A DNA stretch of 64,000 nucleotides from Prochlorococcus sp. AG-347-L21 (GTDB lineage Bacteria > Cyanobacteriota > Cyanobacteriia > PCC-6307 > Cyanobiaceae), in NCBI GenBank assembly GCA_003278875.1, contig QCCQ01000005.1, forward strand, positions 27,561-91,560. The letters are read 5' to 3'. Within the stretch, counting starts at the first letter, position 1, and each line of letters starts with the position of its first letter. Of the stretch, positions 25,503 to 37,708 are shown in pieces. The position numbers and the translations under genes were made by a program. Under the pieces are notes generated by a model. The model searched no databases and was not told the DNA's origin. It saw only the letters and a program-made list of their open reading frames with translations.

Positions 25503-28500
25503 ATGTTTACGCAGGTCCGCTCAGCAAACCGCAGAGTATCTCCTGTTGAGGATAACAAACACAAAGTTGTAATAAAAGCAGTTTATGTTGTCCTTGAGCC
25601 ACAATACCAAAATTCCTTAACGGAAGCTGCAAAGTCAATAAATAAGATGAATGGCCCAATAGGTATAGACCTTAGCGGCTATCTTATCGAAGAACTTAGG
25701 AATGATAGTAATTTTGAAGATTTTAAAGAAGATGTAGCTAATGCAGATATATTCGTGGCTTCTCTAATTTTCATTGAAGACCTCGCTCAAAAAGTGGTTG
25801 ATGCAGTATCTCCATTTAAAGACAAACTTAAAGCATCAATTGTTTTCCCCTCCATGCCAGAGGTAATGAGATTAAATAAGTTAGGTTCATTTAGTATGGC
25901 CCAACTAGGTCAATCTAAAAGCATTATTGGAGATTTAATAAAAAAGAAAAAAGAATCTGATGGAGCAAGTTTCCAAGATTCAATGTTGAAGTTATTAAAT
26001 ACACTACCTTCAATACTTAAATATCTGCCAGTAGAAAAAGCTCAAGATGCTAGAACATTTATTCTGAGTTTTCAGTACTGGTTAGGTGGTACCACTGAGA
26101 ACTTAAAAAACTTCTTGTTAATGATTTCTGAAAAGTATGCTGTTTCAGAGATGATAAAAGATCAAATAGAAGAATTCAAAATTCAAGACCCTGAAACATT
26201 CCCAGATTTAGGAATTTGGCATCCTCTTTCTCCTTGCATGTTTGAAACTCTCAAAGAATATCAAAATTGGGAAAATAATAGAAAAGACCTAAACCCTAAA
26301 GATGACAAAACCCCAACAATTGGATTGGTACTTCAAAGGAGTCATATAGTAACAGGAGATGATGCTCACTACGTTGCTGTTATTCAAGAATTGGAATATA
26401 GAGGAGCGAGAGTACTTCCTATCTTCTGTGGAGGTCTAGATTTTTCTAAACCAGTTAATGAATTTTATTATGATTCGATAAATAAAGACCAACCTATTGT
26501 TGATGGAGTAGTCTCTCTAACAGGATTTGCACTAGTTGGTGGACCAGCAAGACAAGATCATCCAAAAGCTATTGAAGCTCTAAAGAACCTTAACAGACCC
26601 TACATGGTCGCACTTCCACTAGTATTCCAAACCACACAAGAATGGGAAAATAGTGATTTAGGTTTGCACCCGGTTCAGGTAGCACTTCAGATTGCAATTC
26701 CAGAGCTTGATGGAGCTATTGAACCTATTATTCTTTCAGGTCGTGATGATGCCACAGGGAAGGCGCATACACTTCAAGATAGAGTTGATGTGATCGCTGA
26801 GAGAGCCATTAAATGGTCAACATTAAGGGTTAAACAAAGAAAGGATAAAAAATTAGCCATTACAGTATTTAGTTTTCCACCAGACAAAGGAAATGTTGGT
26901 ACTGCAGCATACTTAAATGTTTTCGGTTCAATTTATAGAGTACTTCTTGAAATGAAATCGAAAGGTTACCAAATAGATGAACTTCCAAGCAATTCAAAAG
27001 AATTAATGGAAAAAGTAATTAACAACCCTGAAGCAATGGATGGCTCTCCCGAGTTAAATATTGCTCATAAGATGTCAGTAAAAGAATACGAAGAGTTCAC
27101 ACCATATTCCCAAAGACTTGAAGAGAATTGGGGTAAACCTCCTGGAAACTTAAATAGTGATGGACAAAATCTACTTATCTATGGAAAACATTTTGGAAAT
27201 GTTTTTATAGGAGTTCAACCTACATTTGGTTATGAAGGTGATCCAATGAGATTACTCTATTCAAGAAGTGCTAGTCCTCACCACGGTTTTGCTGCTTATT
27301 ACACCTATGTTGAAAAAATCTGGGGTGCTGATGCTGTTCTTCATTTTGGAACTCATGGCTCACTTGAATTTATGCCTGGAAAACAGATGGGCATGAGTGA
27401 AACATGCTACCCAGATTCTCTCATTGGATCATTGCCTAATTTGTATTACTATGCTGCGAATAATCCTTCTGAAGCAACAATTGCGAAGAGAAGAGGGTAT
27501 GCTTCAACAATAAGCTATTTAACACCTCCAGCGGAAAATGCAGGGCTTTACAAAGGACTTAAAGAATTAAGTGAACTTGTTGGTTCTTATCAACAATTAA
27601 GAGAAAATAGTAGAGGTATTCAAATTGTTAATGCAATAGTTGAGACTTCTAAACAATGTAACCTTGACAAAGATGTAGAGCTCCCTGCAAAAAACGTAGA
27701 AGAACTTTCACTTGATGAAAGAGATTTATTTGTTGGTAATGTCTATAAACAGTTAATGGAAATTGAAAGTAGATTATTACCTTGCGGTCTTCATACTATT
27801 GGAGAAGCTCCTACAGCAGAAGAAGCGGTTGCAACACTTGTAAATATTGCGTCTTTAGAAAGAGAACAAGAAGGATTGAGATCACTACCAGGGCTACTTG
27901 CAGAATCAATGGGATTAACTATTGATCAAATTTACGATGGTAATAATAAAGGTGAACTTAAATTTGTGGAGTTAAATGAAAAAATCATAAAGACCTCAAG
28001 AGAGTCAATTTTTGCGATGGTCAACTCCTTAAAAATCGTTAATGGCAGAGTTTATTTAGAAAAATCACTTCTTTCCAAACTTTTTGACTTACTAAAAGTT
28101 TTTGGTCTAAATTTACCTACCCCTTGGCTAAGAGTTTGCAAATTAAATTCATTTAATGAAGTTAATCAAAAGGAGTTAAATAAATTATTTGATTACTTAC
28201 TTTTCTGCTTGGAACAAGTCTGCGCAGATAAAGAAATGGACAGCCTTATTAAAGCATTGGATGGAAATTATGTTTTACCTGGACCAGGTGGAGATCCTAT
28301 AAGAAATCCAGGTGTTTTGCCAAGTGGCAAAAATATCCATGCACTTGATCCTCAATCAATCCCAACCACAGCAGCGGTAGCTGCAGCAAAGTCTGTTGTT
28401 GACAAATTAATTGAAAGACAAAAGGAAGAGCAGGGAACTTGGCCTGAAACAATCGCTTGTGTTTTATGGGGTACCGATAACATCAAAACTTATGGAGAAT

Positions 28501-29513
28501 CACTGGCACAAATCTTATGGTTTGTTGGTGTAAAACCAAAACCAGATTCTGTTGGGAGAATCAACAAATTAGAATTAATCCCTTTAGAAGAATTAGGTAG
28601 GCCAAGAATTGATGTTGTAGTCAACTGTTCAGGAGTATTTAGAGATCTATTTATCAATCAAATGGCATTAATAGATCAAGCAGTCAAATTAGCGGCTGAG
28701 GCTGATGAACCATTGGAATCTAACTTTGTTAGAAAACACTCATTAGAACAAGCAGAAAAAGAAGGGACCTCTATAAGAGAAGCTTCAGCGAGAGTGTTCT
28801 CTAATGCAAGTGGAAGCTATAGTTCAAATGTTAATTTAGCCGTAGAAAATTCAACTTGGGAGGAAGAAAATGAATTACAAGAAATGTATTTGTCACGCAA
28901 AACATATGCTTTTAATGCTGATAATCCAGGTGAGATGAATCAAAAAAGAGAGGTATTTGAGTCAGTGATGAAAACAGCAGATGTTACATTTCAAAACCTT
29001 GATTCCTCAGAGATTTCACTAACAGATGTAAGTCATTATTTTGATTCAGATCCAACAAAATTGATTAAGACACTAAGAGATGATGGGAAAGAACCAAGTA
29101 GCTATATAGCAGACACCACCACATCTAATGCTCAAGTTAGAACACTTGGAGAAACTATCAGATTAGACTCAAGAACAAAACTCTTAAATCCTAAGTGGTA
29201 TGAAGGTATGCTCAAATCTGGTTATGAAGGAGTTAGAGAACTTTCTAACAGACTAAATTACACTCTTGGCTGGAGTGCGACAAGTGGTCAAGTAGATAAT
29301 TTTGTATATGAAGAAACTAATGAAACATTTATAAATGACGAAGAGATGAGAAAAAGATTAATGGACCTTAATCCTAATAGCTTCAGAAGAATTGTTGGAA
29401 CTTTACTTGAAGTTAATGGTAGGGGATATTGGGAAACTTCAGATGAAAATATAGAACAGTTGAAAGAACTATACCAAGAGGTAGAGGATAAAATCGAAGG
29501 AGTTAAAGAATAA
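25503..29513 (+). CDS. chlH: Magnesium chelatase subunit H
   Basis: 1336 aa, the usual ChlH size. It binds protoporphyrin IX and, with ChlD and ChlI, inserts Mg2+ as the first committed step of chlorophyll synthesis. Typical segments include [60 protein letters not shown], and [20 protein letters not shown]. Single gene between divergent dapB and convergent folP. The product feeds the pathway served by acsF at 11.4 kb. Confidence 0.97.
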   Translation: MFTQVRSANRRVSPVEDNKHKVVIKAVYVVLEPQYQNSLTEAAKSINKMNGPIGIDLSGYLIEELRNDSNFEDFKEDVANADIFVASLIFIEDLAQKVVDAVSPFKDKLKASIVFPSMPEVMRLNKLGSFSMAQLGQSKSIIGDLIKKKKESDGASFQDSMLKLLNTLPSILKYLPVEKAQDARTFILSFQYWLGGTTENLKNFLLMISEKYAVSEMIKDQIEEFKIQDPETFPDLGIWHPLSPCMFETLKEYQNWENNRKDLNPKDDKTPTIGLVLQRSHIVTGDDAHYVAVIQELEYRGARVLPIFCGGLDFSKPVNEFYYDSINKDQPIVDGVVSLTGFALVGGPARQDHPKAIEALKNLNRPYMVALPLVFQTTQEWENSDLGLHPVQVALQIAIPELDGAIEPIILSGRDDATGKAHTLQDRVDVIAERAIKWSTLRVKQRKDKKLAITVFSFPPDKGNVGTAAYLNVFGSIYRVLLEMKSKGYQIDELPSNSKELMEKVINNPEAMDGSPELNIAHKMSVKEYEEFTPYSQRLEENWGKPPGNLNSDGQNLLIYGKHFGNVFIGVQPTFGYEGDPMRLLYSRSASPHHGFAAYYTYVEKIWGADAVLHFGTHGSLEFMPGKQMGMSETCYPDSLIGSLPNLYYYAANNPSEATIAKRRGYASTISYLTPPAENAGLYKGLKELSELVGSYQQLRENSRGIQIVNAIVETSKQCNLDKDVELPAKNVEELSLDERDLFVGNVYKQLMEIESRLLPCGLHTIGEAPTAEEAVATLVNIASLEREQEGLRSLPGLLAESMGLTIDQIYDGNNKGELKFVELNEKIIKTSRESIFAMVNSLKIVNGRVYLEKSLLSKLFDLLKVFGLNLPTPWLRVCKLNSFNEVNQKELNKLFDYLLFCLEQVCADKEMDSLIKALDGNYVLPGPGGDPIRNPGVLPSGKNIHALDPQSIPTTAAVAAAKSVVDKLIERQKEEQGTWPETIACVLWGTDNIKTYGESLAQILWFVGVKPKPDSVGRINKLELIPLEELGRPRIDVVVNCSGVFRDLFINQMALIDQAVKLAAEADEPLESNFVRKHSLEQAEKEGTSIREASARVFSNASGSYSSNVNLAVENSTWEEENELQEMYLSRKTYAFNADNPGEMNQKREVFESVMKTADVTFQNLDSSEISLTDVSHYFDSDPTKLIKTLRDDGKEPSSYIADTTTSNAQVRTLGETIRLDSRTKLLNPKWYEGMLKSGYEGVRELSNRLNYTLGWSATSGQVDNFVYEETNETFINDEEMRKRLMDLNPNSFRRIVGTLLEVNGRGYWETSDENIEQLKELYQEVEDKIEGVKE

Positions 29514-29518
29514 TAATT

Positions 29519-30376
29519 TTATAAATTTCTGTAAATCCTATCAGCTACTTTCAGAACTTGATAATTTAGTTTTACGTTGTGCACCCTAACAATATCAATA
29601 TTAAATTGAGAACATAAACAACTTATTGCTAGTGTTCCTATATCCCTTTCTTTTGGATTTTTCTCATTCAAAATCTCTCCTATGAATCTTTTCCTTGAAG
29701 CACCTATCAAAATTGGCAAATTCCATTTTTTTAATACATCTAAGTTTCTCAAGATTTCCAAATTATGAATGATATCCTTTGAAAAACCAATACCAGGATC
29801 CACTATTATATTTTTTTCAGATATATTTTTTTCTAAAGCATTCTTTATTAAATTATCAAGCGAGAACTTAACATCACTCAATAGATTCTGGTAATTAGAG
29901 AGTTGATTCATGTTTTGACTATTACCACGACTATGAGTTATGACGAAGGGACAATTGAAATTTGATACAACATCCAAAATATTTTTATCTCTTCTTCCTC
30001 CAGTGACATCATTTATCCAATTAGCGCCATTTAAAAGAGCTTCATAAGCGACCTCAGAATTAAAGGTATCAATTGATATTAAAACATCTGGATATTCAGT
30101 TTTTATTAATTTCAGATATGGGATCAATCTTTCTATTTCTATAGAAGAACCAACTTCTTCAGCGCCAGGCCTTGTACTCTGAGCACCAAGATCTATAACA
30201 TCCACTCCATTATGCAAAAAATGATTAACTTGATCTAAAACTTTTTTTGAAGAGTTTATTTCTCCACCATCACTAAATGAATCTGGGGTTAAATTAATAA
30301 CCCCCATAATTGAAGTTTTTTGTCCCCAGCCTTTTGGCCATGGATCTTTCTTATTGATAATTTGCAATTCTTGCAA
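29519..30376 (-). CDS. folP: Dihydropteroate synthase
   Basis: About 285 aa. Condenses p-aminobenzoate with dihydropterin pyrophosphate in folate synthesis; target of sulfonamides. Motifs: [17 protein letters not shown] (pterin site), [21 protein letters not shown] and [13 protein letters not shown]. The TTG start at 30376 lies inside the 3' end of tpiA (26-base overlap); another TTG nine bases downstream is possible. It forms a two-gene unit with tpiA and ends six bases after the convergent chlH stop. Confidence 0.93.
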   Translation of the reverse strand: MQELQIINKKDPWPKGWGQKTSIMGVINLTPDSFSDGGEINSSKKVLDQVNHFLHNGVDVIDLGAQSTRPGAEEVGSSIEIERLIPYLKLIKTEYPDVLISIDTFNSEVAYEALLNGANWINDVTGGRRDKNILDVVSNFNCPFVITHSRGNSQNMNQLSNYQNLLSDVKFSLDNLIKNALEKNISEKNIIVDPGIGFSKDIIHNLEILRNLDVLKKWNLPILIGASRKRFIGEILNEKNPKERDIGTLAISCLCSQFNIDIVRVHNVKLNYQVLKVADRIYRNL

Positions 30377-31076
30377 AACTTTTCGGATCTAATGAGGCCC
30401 CTCCAACTAACACCCCATCTATATCGCTCATTGACATAATTTCGTCAATATTATTAGGTTTGACAGATCCTCCATATTGAATAATCACATCATCAAAACC
30501 TATTAATTTCCGAATCAATGAACATATCTTATTAGCATCTTTAGCCTCACATGTTTTACCTGTCCCAATAGCCCATATTGGTTCATAAGCAACTATTAAA
30601 TTTGATGGATCTGTATTTTCTAATCCTTGTTCAACCTGTCTAGTAATAACTCTATCAGCTTCTCCCCTCTCTCTTTGTTCTAATGTTTCTCCAACACAAA
30701 CTATCGGAGTAAGTCCACTAGATTGGGCAAAAACTGCTCTTTTATTAATTTGTTCATCACTTTCACTAAAATACTTCCTTGGTTCACTGTGGCCAACTAT
30801 TGCATATGCTACACCATGTTCGAGAAGCATTTTTGGGGAAATTTCTGCAGTAAATGCTCCTTCATCCTCCCAATGAATATTTTGACTAGAAATATCTAAA
30901 TAATCAAAATCAGAATGATCAGAAAAAGTTGAAATAGCTGTAAAAGGAGGCGCAATAACAACTTTACGATCTTCATCTATGTTTTTTATTAAGGGTATAA
31001 ACTCTTCTAAATAAGACCTAGCCTCAGCACAAGTCATGTGCATTTTCCAATTACCAGCAATAACAGACTTTCTCAA
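30351..31076 (-). CDS. tpiA: Triose-phosphate isomerase
   Basis: 241 aa TIM barrel. Interconverts glyceraldehyde-3-phosphate and dihydroxyacetone phosphate in glycolysis and the Calvin cycle. Catalytic elements visible: AGNWKMHMT with the substrate-binding Asn/Lys, [11 protein letters not shown] with the electrophilic His, [13 protein letters not shown] with the catalytic Glu and flexible loop, and the C-terminal GGSVKPNN phosphate site. TTG start. It overlaps folP by 26 bases. Confidence 0.96.
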   Translation of the reverse strand: MRKSVIAGNWKMHMTCAEARSYLEEFIPLIKNIDEDRKVVIAPPFTAISTFSDHSDFDYLDISSQNIHWEDEGAFTAEISPKMLLEHGVAYAIVGHSEPRKYFSESDEQINKRAVFAQSSGLTPIVCVGETLEQRERGEADRVITRQVEQGLENTDPSNLIVAYEPIWAIGTGKTCEAKDANKICSLIRKLIGFDDVIIQYGGSVKPNNIDEIMSMSDIDGVLVGGASLDPKSFARIANYQ

Positions 31077-31128
31077 AATACTAACTCCAAGGAGATCATA
31101 TTAATATATATTGAGTTTAATAGGCCAA

Positions 31129-31305
31129 TTATTTGAAAAATAATTCATTTTTTAGAAATATAACTTTATCTCCCTTATTTAATTTTCTTCCTCTTCTAGT
31201 TTCTATTACACCATTAACTTTGACAGAACCTGACTTGATAAAAATTTTTGCTTCTCCACCAGAAGAGACCAAATTTTTCCATTTTAAGAATTGATCCAAT
31301 TTCAT
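31129..31305 (-). CDS. Small S4-domain RNA-binding protein
   Basis: 58 aa, ATG start. The sequence MKLDQFLKWKNLVSSGGEAK followed by IFIKSGSVKVNGVIETRRGRKL is a complete stand-alone S4 domain of the YaaA/YbcJ type (loop and KVNG-ET-RGRKL signature). Such proteins bind structured RNA, possibly rRNA or tRNA. It lies 53 bases upstream of tpiA on the same strand and is divergent from the ABC exporter gene, with 57 bases between. Confidence 0.85.
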   Translation of the reverse strand: MKLDQFLKWKNLVSSGGEAKIFIKSGSVKVNGVIETRRGRKLNKGDKVIFLKNELFFK

Positions 31306-31362
31306 TGTTTTTTTACCTAAAGATATTGATAAAGTAGGATAAATAATTAAATATATAATATC

Positions 31363-33066
31363 TTGAGACTAATACCACCAGTAAGAACATATTCGAATAG
31401 GTTTATCAAAGGTTTTATATGCATGCTTATTTATGTAGCTTGTTGGCCTTTGTTAGCTTATTTTGCGGGAAACTTAATCCCAGCTATTGGATCTGGTGAC
31501 CTATCAAAAGTTACTAGCATAATAGTTAAATCTTTATTAGTATTCTTAATTCAGAAAATTGCTCAATTTGGACAGGATGTTTTCATAGCAAAACCAGCTT
31601 TAGAAATTAGTGAAGTAATGAGAGGAAATTTATTTAGCAAAATTCAAAAAATAAAGATGAATTCTGTTGAAAAAATTTCAGCTGGAGATATCACATATAG
31701 ACTTACAGAAGATACAGATAGGGTAAGCGAAGTTATTTATAAAACAGCTCAGGATACTATTCCATGTATTTTGCAGTTATTTGCGGTAATAATCTATATG
31801 TTTTATTTAGATTGGTCACTATCATTATCAACTTTTGTTTTAGCACCATTAATTATTCTTTCGATTAATAGTTTTGGAAGAAGAGTTTTAATAGCATCTG
31901 AAAAAAGTCAAGAATCTACAAGTAATTTAGCAGGTTTAATAGGTGAATCAATAAATGGAATGTCAACTATAAGAGCCTTTGCTGCAGAAAATTGGATTGA
32001 GAATAGATTTCATAAAAGATTAATAGCAAATAAAAATGCAAAATATAAAACATTAAAATTACTTGCATTTCAACATCCAGTTGTAGGATTTGTTGAAGCA
32101 TTTGGAATATTAGCAATATTAGGCTTAGGAGCCTCAAGAATTAATCTAGGCCTTCTAACAAGCGAAGAATTTAGTAGTTTCTTTGCTGCAATATTGATGC
32201 TTATTGACCCAATAAGCCATGTAAGTACAAATTTTAATGACTATAAACAGGCAGAAGCATCGATAAAAAGGCTAAAAAACATAAATCTAGAACCTATCGA
32301 AGATGATAAAGAAAACTTAAGAAGTGTATCTAATATTAAAGGCAAAATACTTTTTGAGAAAGTTAATTTTGCTTACAAAAAAGATAATCAAGTTCTTAAA
32401 AATATCAATTTAGAAATAAAAGAGGGGGAAGTCACAGCTTTTGTTGGTGCTTCAGGGGCTGGTAAAAGTACAATGTTAGCTTTGATATTAAAGTTTATAA
32501 GTCCAAATAATGGGAACATTTTTATTGATGATAAAAATCTAAAATCACTAAATACAAAAGATATTAGGAAAAAAATTGCACTAGTACAACAACAACCTTT
32601 TTTATTTTCAGGAAAAATTATTGATATTATAAGAATGGGCAGAAACTATAGCAAAGAAAAAGTTATAGAATCAGCCCGAATAGCAAACGCTCACAACTTT
32701 ATTCAAAAACTACCTGAGAAATATGAAACTTTGATAACTGAAAGAGGGTCAAATTTTTCAGGGGGGCAGATCCAAAGGATAGCAATTGCAAGAGCAATAC
32801 TGGGAAACCCATCAATTCTTCTTTTAGATGAGGCTACAAGTGCGTTAGATGCTGAATCAGAATCTGAAGTCCAAGAAGGACTTAATAGAGCTATGAAAAA
32901 TAGAACAACTATTGTAATTGCTCATAGATTAGCCACTACTCAAGAAGCAAATAAAATTGTTGTTTTCGATAAAGGTGAAATAGTTGAAGTTGGAAAACAT
33001 ATTGATTTAATTAATAAACCTGGAATTTATAAAGAATTATGTGAAAAGCAATTGATTAAAAAATAA
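31363..33066 (+). CDS. ABC exporter, fused membrane and ATPase domains
   Basis: 567 aa, TTG start. N-terminal half has about five or six membrane helices (for example at 17-35, 53-60 region, 131-167, 241-282), the C-terminal half an ATPase: Walker A GASGAGKST (about 364), Q-loop VQQQPFLFSG, signature NFSGGQIQRIAIARA (Asn-Phe in place of the usual Leu), Walker B ILLLDEATSALD and H-loop IAHRL. It works as a homodimer or heterodimer with another half-transporter. Lipid or drug export is typical; substrate unknown. Confidence 0.9.
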   Translation: MRLIPPVRTYSNRFIKGFICMLIYVACWPLLAYFAGNLIPAIGSGDLSKVTSIIVKSLLVFLIQKIAQFGQDVFIAKPALEISEVMRGNLFSKIQKIKMNSVEKISAGDITYRLTEDTDRVSEVIYKTAQDTIPCILQLFAVIIYMFYLDWSLSLSTFVLAPLIILSINSFGRRVLIASEKSQESTSNLAGLIGESINGMSTIRAFAAENWIENRFHKRLIANKNAKYKTLKLLAFQHPVVGFVEAFGILAILGLGASRINLGLLTSEEFSSFFAAILMLIDPISHVSTNFNDYKQAEASIKRLKNINLEPIEDDKENLRSVSNIKGKILFEKVNFAYKKDNQVLKNINLEIKEGEVTAFVGASGAGKSTMLALILKFISPNNGNIFIDDKNLKSLNTKDIRKKIALVQQQPFLFSGKIIDIIRMGRNYSKEKVIESARIANAHNFIQKLPEKYETLITERGSNFSGGQIQRIAIARAILGNPSILLLDEATSALDAESESEVQEGLNRAMKNRTTIVIAHRLATTQEANKIVVFDKGEIVEVGKHIDLINKPGIYKELCEKQLIKK

Positions 33067-33099
33067 TAACTCTATTTTATTTATTAAAAAGTTAATTCC

Positions 33100-33318
33100 A
33101 TGAGCGAAAACACAAATGATTCTACAAATCCAGTTTTAACCTTTGAGGGGAAAAAATATTTAATAAATGAACTTTCTAATGAAATAAAAGAATCTATAAA
33201 ACTATTACAGATAGCAGATACACAACTTAAGATGCACCAAGATACTGTCAAATTACTTTCAATTAGTCGTAACACTTTAGTTAATGAATTAAGAGTAAAA
33301 CTAAAAAACTTAGAGTGA
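33100..33318 (+). CDS. DUF6447-like small protein (72 aa)
   Basis: Soluble, with a short beta segment (PVLTFEGKKYLINEL) followed by a long amphipathic helix (EIKESIKLLQIADTQLKMHQDTVKLLSISRNTLVNELR). This two-part pattern fits the small DUF6447-type proteins I recall from marine cyanobacteria and their phages. Function unknown. It follows the ABC exporter by 33 bases and converges on carB with four bases between. Confidence 0.6.
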   Translation: MSENTNDSTNPVLTFEGKKYLINELSNEIKESIKLLQIADTQLKMHQDTVKLLSISRNTLVNELRVKLKNLE

Positions 33319-33322
33319 AATC

Positions 33323-36300
33323 CTAATAATTATGGATTTCTTGTAAAGAGTAAGCATCAATTTTATTATATTGCAAAGCTTTGATTGCTTTGATAGCTGA
33401 ATTTGCTCCAGGAATAGTTGTAAAAGTTGGAATATTATATTCTAGAGCAGCACGTCTTAAATATGCATCATCATGAAGAGCCAGAGAGCCGATTGGAGTA
33501 TTAATTATTAATTGTACAAGTCCCGAACGAATTAGGTCCTCAATATTTGGTCTGCCTTCATGAACTTTTAAAACTTCTTCAACTTGAATACCTAAAGCTG
33601 TCAAATATGCAGCTGTACCTTTTGTTGCAATTAATTTAAATCCTAATTTCAAAAGTTCTCTAGCAATTTGCTCAAGGTTTTTTTTATCTAAATCATTTGT
33701 AGATAAAAAAGCTACTCCTTCTGAAGGGACACCATTTCCTGCTGCCAATTCCGACTTAGCATAAGCAATTCCAAAATCTTTAGCTAGACCCATTACTTCT
33801 CCAGTAGATCTCATTTCAGGACCAAGAAGTGTATCAGATCCAGGAAATCTTTTGAAAGGTAAAACAGCTTCTTTAACTGCCTGAAATTTTGGAGAAAATT
33901 CTTCTGTGAAATTAACATCCTCTAATGTAAAACCTTGCATTAACTGGGTAGCTAATTTTGCGACTGGTTTGCCTATGGCTTTTGATACAAATGGGACTGT
34001 CCTCGATGCTCTAGGATTTGCTTCAAGAATAAATAACTTATCTTCTTTGTTATTTGTATTTATCACCGCAAATTGCAAATTAATTAAACCAACAACATTT
34101 AATCTTTGTGCAATTAATTTAGTCCAGTTCCTTACATTTTCTATTGTAGATGTTGAAAGAGAAATGGATGGTAAACAACAAGCTGAATCTCCTGAATGAA
34201 TTCCGGCAGGTTCAACATGTTCCATTAGACCTGCAATTACAACCGAACCTTGTGAATCGCATAAAGCATCAACATCTATCTCAATTGCATTATTTAAATA
34301 TTGGTCAAGAAGTATTGGATGATCAGGCGATACCTTAACTGCTTCAGAGATATATCTCGATAATTCATTCTCATCTTTAACAATTTCCATAGCCCTTCCA
34401 CCTAAAACATAAGAGGGTCTTACAACTAAGGGATATCCAATATTTTTTGCAACAATTTCTGCTTCATTTTGATTACGCGCAATACCGTTTAAAGGTTGTC
34501 TAATACATAATTCATCAAGTATTTTTGTAAATTCCTCCCTATCTTCTGCTAAATCGATAGATATTGGAGACGTCCCAAGGATTTTTGATCCAGTTATGAC
34601 ACCTTCCTTTGATTTAAGCCATTCAAATAAAGGTAATGATAATTTCAGTGGGGTTTGACCTCCGAATTGAACAATCAAACCATAAGGATTTTCAGCTTCT
34701 ATGATGTTGAGCACATCCTCTAAAGTTACGGGCTCAAAATACAAAATATCGCTGGTATCATAATCTGTTGATACAGTTTCTGGGTTACTATTAACCATTA
34801 TTGTTTTATAGCCATTTGATGAGGCTTGATATGATGCATGACAACAACAGTAATCAAATTCTATTCCCTGACCAATTCTGTTTGGACCTCCACCAAGAAT
34901 CATAATTTTTTTTGAAATACAATTTTCTGAAATCTCGCTATCTAAAATTTGAGAATTAAAATTGATGAAAGTTTCCTCATAAGTTGAATAATGATAAGGA
35001 GTTGAGGATGAGAATTCTGCTGAACAAGTATCAACAGTTTTATAAGTTGGTATTATATTAAGTTTTTTTCTATATCTTCTCACTTCAAAAAATTCAGAAT
35101 TAGTTAACTTTGCTATCTGTTGATCTGAAAAGCCTAATTGTTTAGCATGTAACATCAAATCCCTATCAAGGGAATAAAGTTCCTTTTCTTTCAAAAAGTC
35201 ATTTTCAAAATTAAAGATATTACGGAGTTTTTCGATAAACCATAAATCTATATTTGTTAACTCTCGAATATATGAATTAGTTTTACCAAGCTGCATAGCT
35301 TTTTTAACTAAAAGAATTCTTTCAGATGTGGGAGTTCTTAAACTATTTTTAATATGACTTTCGTCTTTAAATTCATCTAGCAAATCACATTCCCATCCAA
35401 AAATACCTACTTCTAATGACCTAAGTGCTTTCTGAAATGACTCCTCAAAAGAACGGCCTATTGCCATTGACTCACCAACGGATTTCATAGCAGTACTTAA
35501 AGTATTTGAAGAGCCTTTAAATTTTTCAAAGGCAAATCTTGGAATCTTAGTAACTACGTAATCAATTGATGGTTCAAAACATGCAGGTGTTTTTTTTGTA
35601 ATGTCATTAATAATCTCATTAAGTGTATAACCGACAGATAATAAAGCAGCAATCTTAGCGATGGGGAATCCAGTTGCTTTACTTGCTAAAGCTGATGATC
35701 TGCTCACACGGGGATTCATTTCTATGACAATTACTTCTCCATTAGATGGATTTATTGCAAATTGGATATTACTCCCTCCTGTTTCAACTCCTACCTCTCT
35801 AATAATTTTCAATGACAAATCCCTCAATCTCTGATACTCCTTATCTGTTAAAGTCTGTGCAGGAGCTACAGTAATCGAATCGCCAGTGTGGATACCCATA
35901 GGATCTAAATTTTCAATACTGCAAACTATCACTACATTGTCAGCGGTATCTCTCATTACCTCTAGTTCATACTCTTTCCATCCTATTAGTGATTTTTCAA
36001 TCAATATTTGATTACTTGGACTTTCCTCTAAACCTGATTTACACAATTCGACAAACTCTTCAAGGTTAAAAGCAATACCACCTCCTACACCACCTAATGT
36101 AAATGCAGGTCTTATTATAAGAGGATAAGAACTAATTTTTTTTGATACATTTATAGCTTCATCAAGGTTAGATGCAATTCCAGATGGACATACATTTACA
36201 TTTATTTTCTCCATCGATTCTTTAAACAATTTTCTATCTTCAGCTTTATTAATAGCTACTAAATCAGCACCAATTAATTCAATATTATTTTGTTTCAAAA

Positions 36301-36619
36301 AATCTGATTCTGATAATTTAACAGCAAGATTCAAAGCAGTTTGACCTCCCATAGTAGGAAGAATCGCATCAGGTTTTTCTTTTAAAATAATCTGAGAAAC
36401 AATTTCAGGAGTCAAAGGTTCAATATAAGTTTTATTAGCAATATCAGGATCAGTCATTATTGATGCTGGATTAGAATTTATCAAGATAATTTCATAACCA
36501 GCATTTCTTAAAGCTTTGCAAGCTTGAGTCCCAGAGTAATCAAATTCGCATGCTTGTCCTATAACAATCGGTCCAGAACCAAGAATAAGTATTTTTTTAA
36601 GATCACCTCTTAGAGGCAT
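33323..36619 (-). CDS. carB: Carbamoyl-phosphate synthase large subunit
   Basis: 1098 aa. Makes carbamoyl phosphate for arginine and pyrimidines. It shows the duplicated ATP-grasp halves, with matching motifs [20 protein letters not shown] (N-half) and [20 protein letters not shown] (C-half), GGQTALNLA / [38 protein letters not shown] and [18 protein letters not shown], and a C-terminal MGS-like allosteric domain ([10 protein letters not shown]...[10 protein letters not shown]). No carA is seen in the window. Divergent from the DUF3318 gene. Confidence 0.97.
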   Translation of the reverse strand: MPLRGDLKKILILGSGPIVIGQACEFDYSGTQACKALRNAGYEIILINSNPASIMTDPDIANKTYIEPLTPEIVSQIILKEKPDAILPTMGGQTALNLAVKLSESDFLKQNNIELIGADLVAINKAEDRKLFKESMEKINVNVCPSGIASNLDEAINVSKKISSYPLIIRPAFTLGGVGGGIAFNLEEFVELCKSGLEESPSNQILIEKSLIGWKEYELEVMRDTADNVVIVCSIENLDPMGIHTGDSITVAPAQTLTDKEYQRLRDLSLKIIREVGVETGGSNIQFAINPSNGEVIVIEMNPRVSRSSALASKATGFPIAKIAALLSVGYTLNEIINDITKKTPACFEPSIDYVVTKIPRFAFEKFKGSSNTLSTAMKSVGESMAIGRSFEESFQKALRSLEVGIFGWECDLLDEFKDESHIKNSLRTPTSERILLVKKAMQLGKTNSYIRELTNIDLWFIEKLRNIFNFENDFLKEKELYSLDRDLMLHAKQLGFSDQQIAKLTNSEFFEVRRYRKKLNIIPTYKTVDTCSAEFSSSTPYHYSTYEETFINFNSQILDSEISENCISKKIMILGGGPNRIGQGIEFDYCCCHASYQASSNGYKTIMVNSNPETVSTDYDTSDILYFEPVTLEDVLNIIEAENPYGLIVQFGGQTPLKLSLPLFEWLKSKEGVITGSKILGTSPISIDLAEDREEFTKILDELCIRQPLNGIARNQNEAEIVAKNIGYPLVVRPSYVLGGRAMEIVKDENELSRYISEAVKVSPDHPILLDQYLNNAIEIDVDALCDSQGSVVIAGLMEHVEPAGIHSGDSACCLPSISLSTSTIENVRNWTKLIAQRLNVVGLINLQFAVINTNNKEDKLFILEANPRASRTVPFVSKAIGKPVAKLATQLMQGFTLEDVNFTEEFSPKFQAVKEAVLPFKRFPGSDTLLGPEMRSTGEVMGLAKDFGIAYAKSELAAGNGVPSEGVAFLSTNDLDKKNLEQIARELLKLGFKLIATKGTAAYLTALGIQVEEVLKVHEGRPNIEDLIRSGLVQLIINTPIGSLALHDDAYLRRAALEYNIPTFTTIPGANSAIKAIKALQYNKIDAYSLQEIHNY

Positions 36620-36726
36620 AATTTAAACCTTCATTTATCTCATGCTACTTATAAATCATCAGATGTTAATCAAGTTACTTGAAAAGCAACATTTGTTTCT
36701 ATAGTATTGAAAGAAATTAATTTTTT

Positions 36727-37365
36727 ATGAGCGAACTTCAGCGACTTAAAAGTTTGTTGCCTCCAGAGAATGAAAGTTGGGTATTTGTTGAAGCTGCTGC
36801 TGCTATAGACCCACCTTTAATAACACTTGAGGAAATTGGTCGCGACGAAGTAGAAATCCAAATAGATTTAGATGAATGGGATAACTACGCAATTGACCAC
36901 AGAAATTTATTATTCTGGCACGAAGTAGGGAAAATTCAAAATGACACAATTCCAAGAGACGGATGGGAAATGGCAGCTCTTGCAATAGGACTTGGAGGAG
37001 CGATAGGTGAGCTTTGGGTGCAAGATGGTTTACTTTTATTACTTGCTCTTGGTTTATCAAGTTTTGCAGGATATAGATTATATTTAAAAAATAATTCTGA
37101 AAAAAAGCTACAAGATGCTATTTACGCAGATGAAAGAGCTATAGATCTTGCTTGTAGATTTGGCTACAGCATTCCAAATGCTTACAAAAGTCTAGGAGGA
37201 GCATTAAAGGAGTTAATAGAAAAGACACGAAAAAAGAAAAAAAGAAGTTTCTTTGAAGATAGATTAGATGCCTTAAGAAAAAGTGCAGAAAAAGCAAGAT
37301 CAGAATTATCTCAGCAGGAAGGTTCAGAGAAATCAGTTTCAAGTGAAAATGTATATGGACAATAA
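36727..37365 (+). CDS. DUF3318 family membrane protein
   Basis: 212 aa. N-terminal conserved region LQRLKSLLPPENESWVFVEA and LEEIGRDEVEIQIDLDEWD...HRNLLFWHEVGKIQ, then two adjacent membrane segments (about 79-96 and 100-118, separated by a short turn), then a Lys-rich helical tail. This matches cyanobacterial DUF3318 in motif and order. Function unknown. The 3' end overlaps rsfS by 11 bases. Confidence 0.75.
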   Translation: MSELQRLKSLLPPENESWVFVEAAAAIDPPLITLEEIGRDEVEIQIDLDEWDNYAIDHRNLLFWHEVGKIQNDTIPRDGWEMAALAIGLGGAIGELWVQDGLLLLLALGLSSFAGYRLYLKNNSEKKLQDAIYADERAIDLACRFGYSIPNAYKSLGGALKELIEKTRKKKKRSFFEDRLDALRKSAEKARSELSQQEGSEKSVSSENVYGQ

Positions 37366-37699
37366 AAGTTTGGTTTTAATGGCAGCTAAAGCATGTGATG
37401 AAAAAAAGGCAAGAGATATAAAACTTATAAAAATTGACAAAGTATCATTTATAAGTGAATGGATTTTGATTGCAGAAGGATTATCTGATGTTCAGGTTAG
37501 ATCCATAACAAACTCTGTAGAGGGAGAGCTTAGAGAGAAGGCTAAAGTTGAACCGATACGAAAAGAAGGGGTTAACGAAGCGAAATGGGCTTTACTCGAT
37601 TATGGTGATTTGATAGTAAATATTTTTCAACCAGAAATAAGAAAATATTATGACCTTGAATCATTCTGGAGTAATGGAGATAATCTTTTGTTTCCATAA
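37355..37699 (+). CDS. rsfS: Ribosome silencing factor (RsfS/Iojap)
   Basis: 114 aa. RsfS binds L14 of the large subunit and blocks subunit joining in poor growth conditions. The sequence LVLMAAKACDEKKARDIKLIKI, ILIAEGLSDVQVRSITNSVE and the conserved WALLDYGDLIVNIFQPEIRKYYDLESFW are diagnostic. I start at the ATG giving MDNKSLVLM because family members begin this way; an ATG two codons upstream is also possible. Overlaps the DUF3318 gene and is followed by the CGLD27 gene after nine bases. Confidence 0.93.
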   Translation: MDNKSLVLMAAKACDEKKARDIKLIKIDKVSFISEWILIAEGLSDVQVRSITNSVEGELREKAKVEPIRKEGVNEAKWALLDYGDLIVNIFQPEIRKYYDLESFWSNGDNLLFP

Positions 37700-37708
37700 T
37701 TTTATTTT

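Noticed and set aside
33906..34338. Plus-strand open frames opposite carB
   Set aside because: Antisense of strongly conserved ATP-grasp coding sequence; no domain or promoter.
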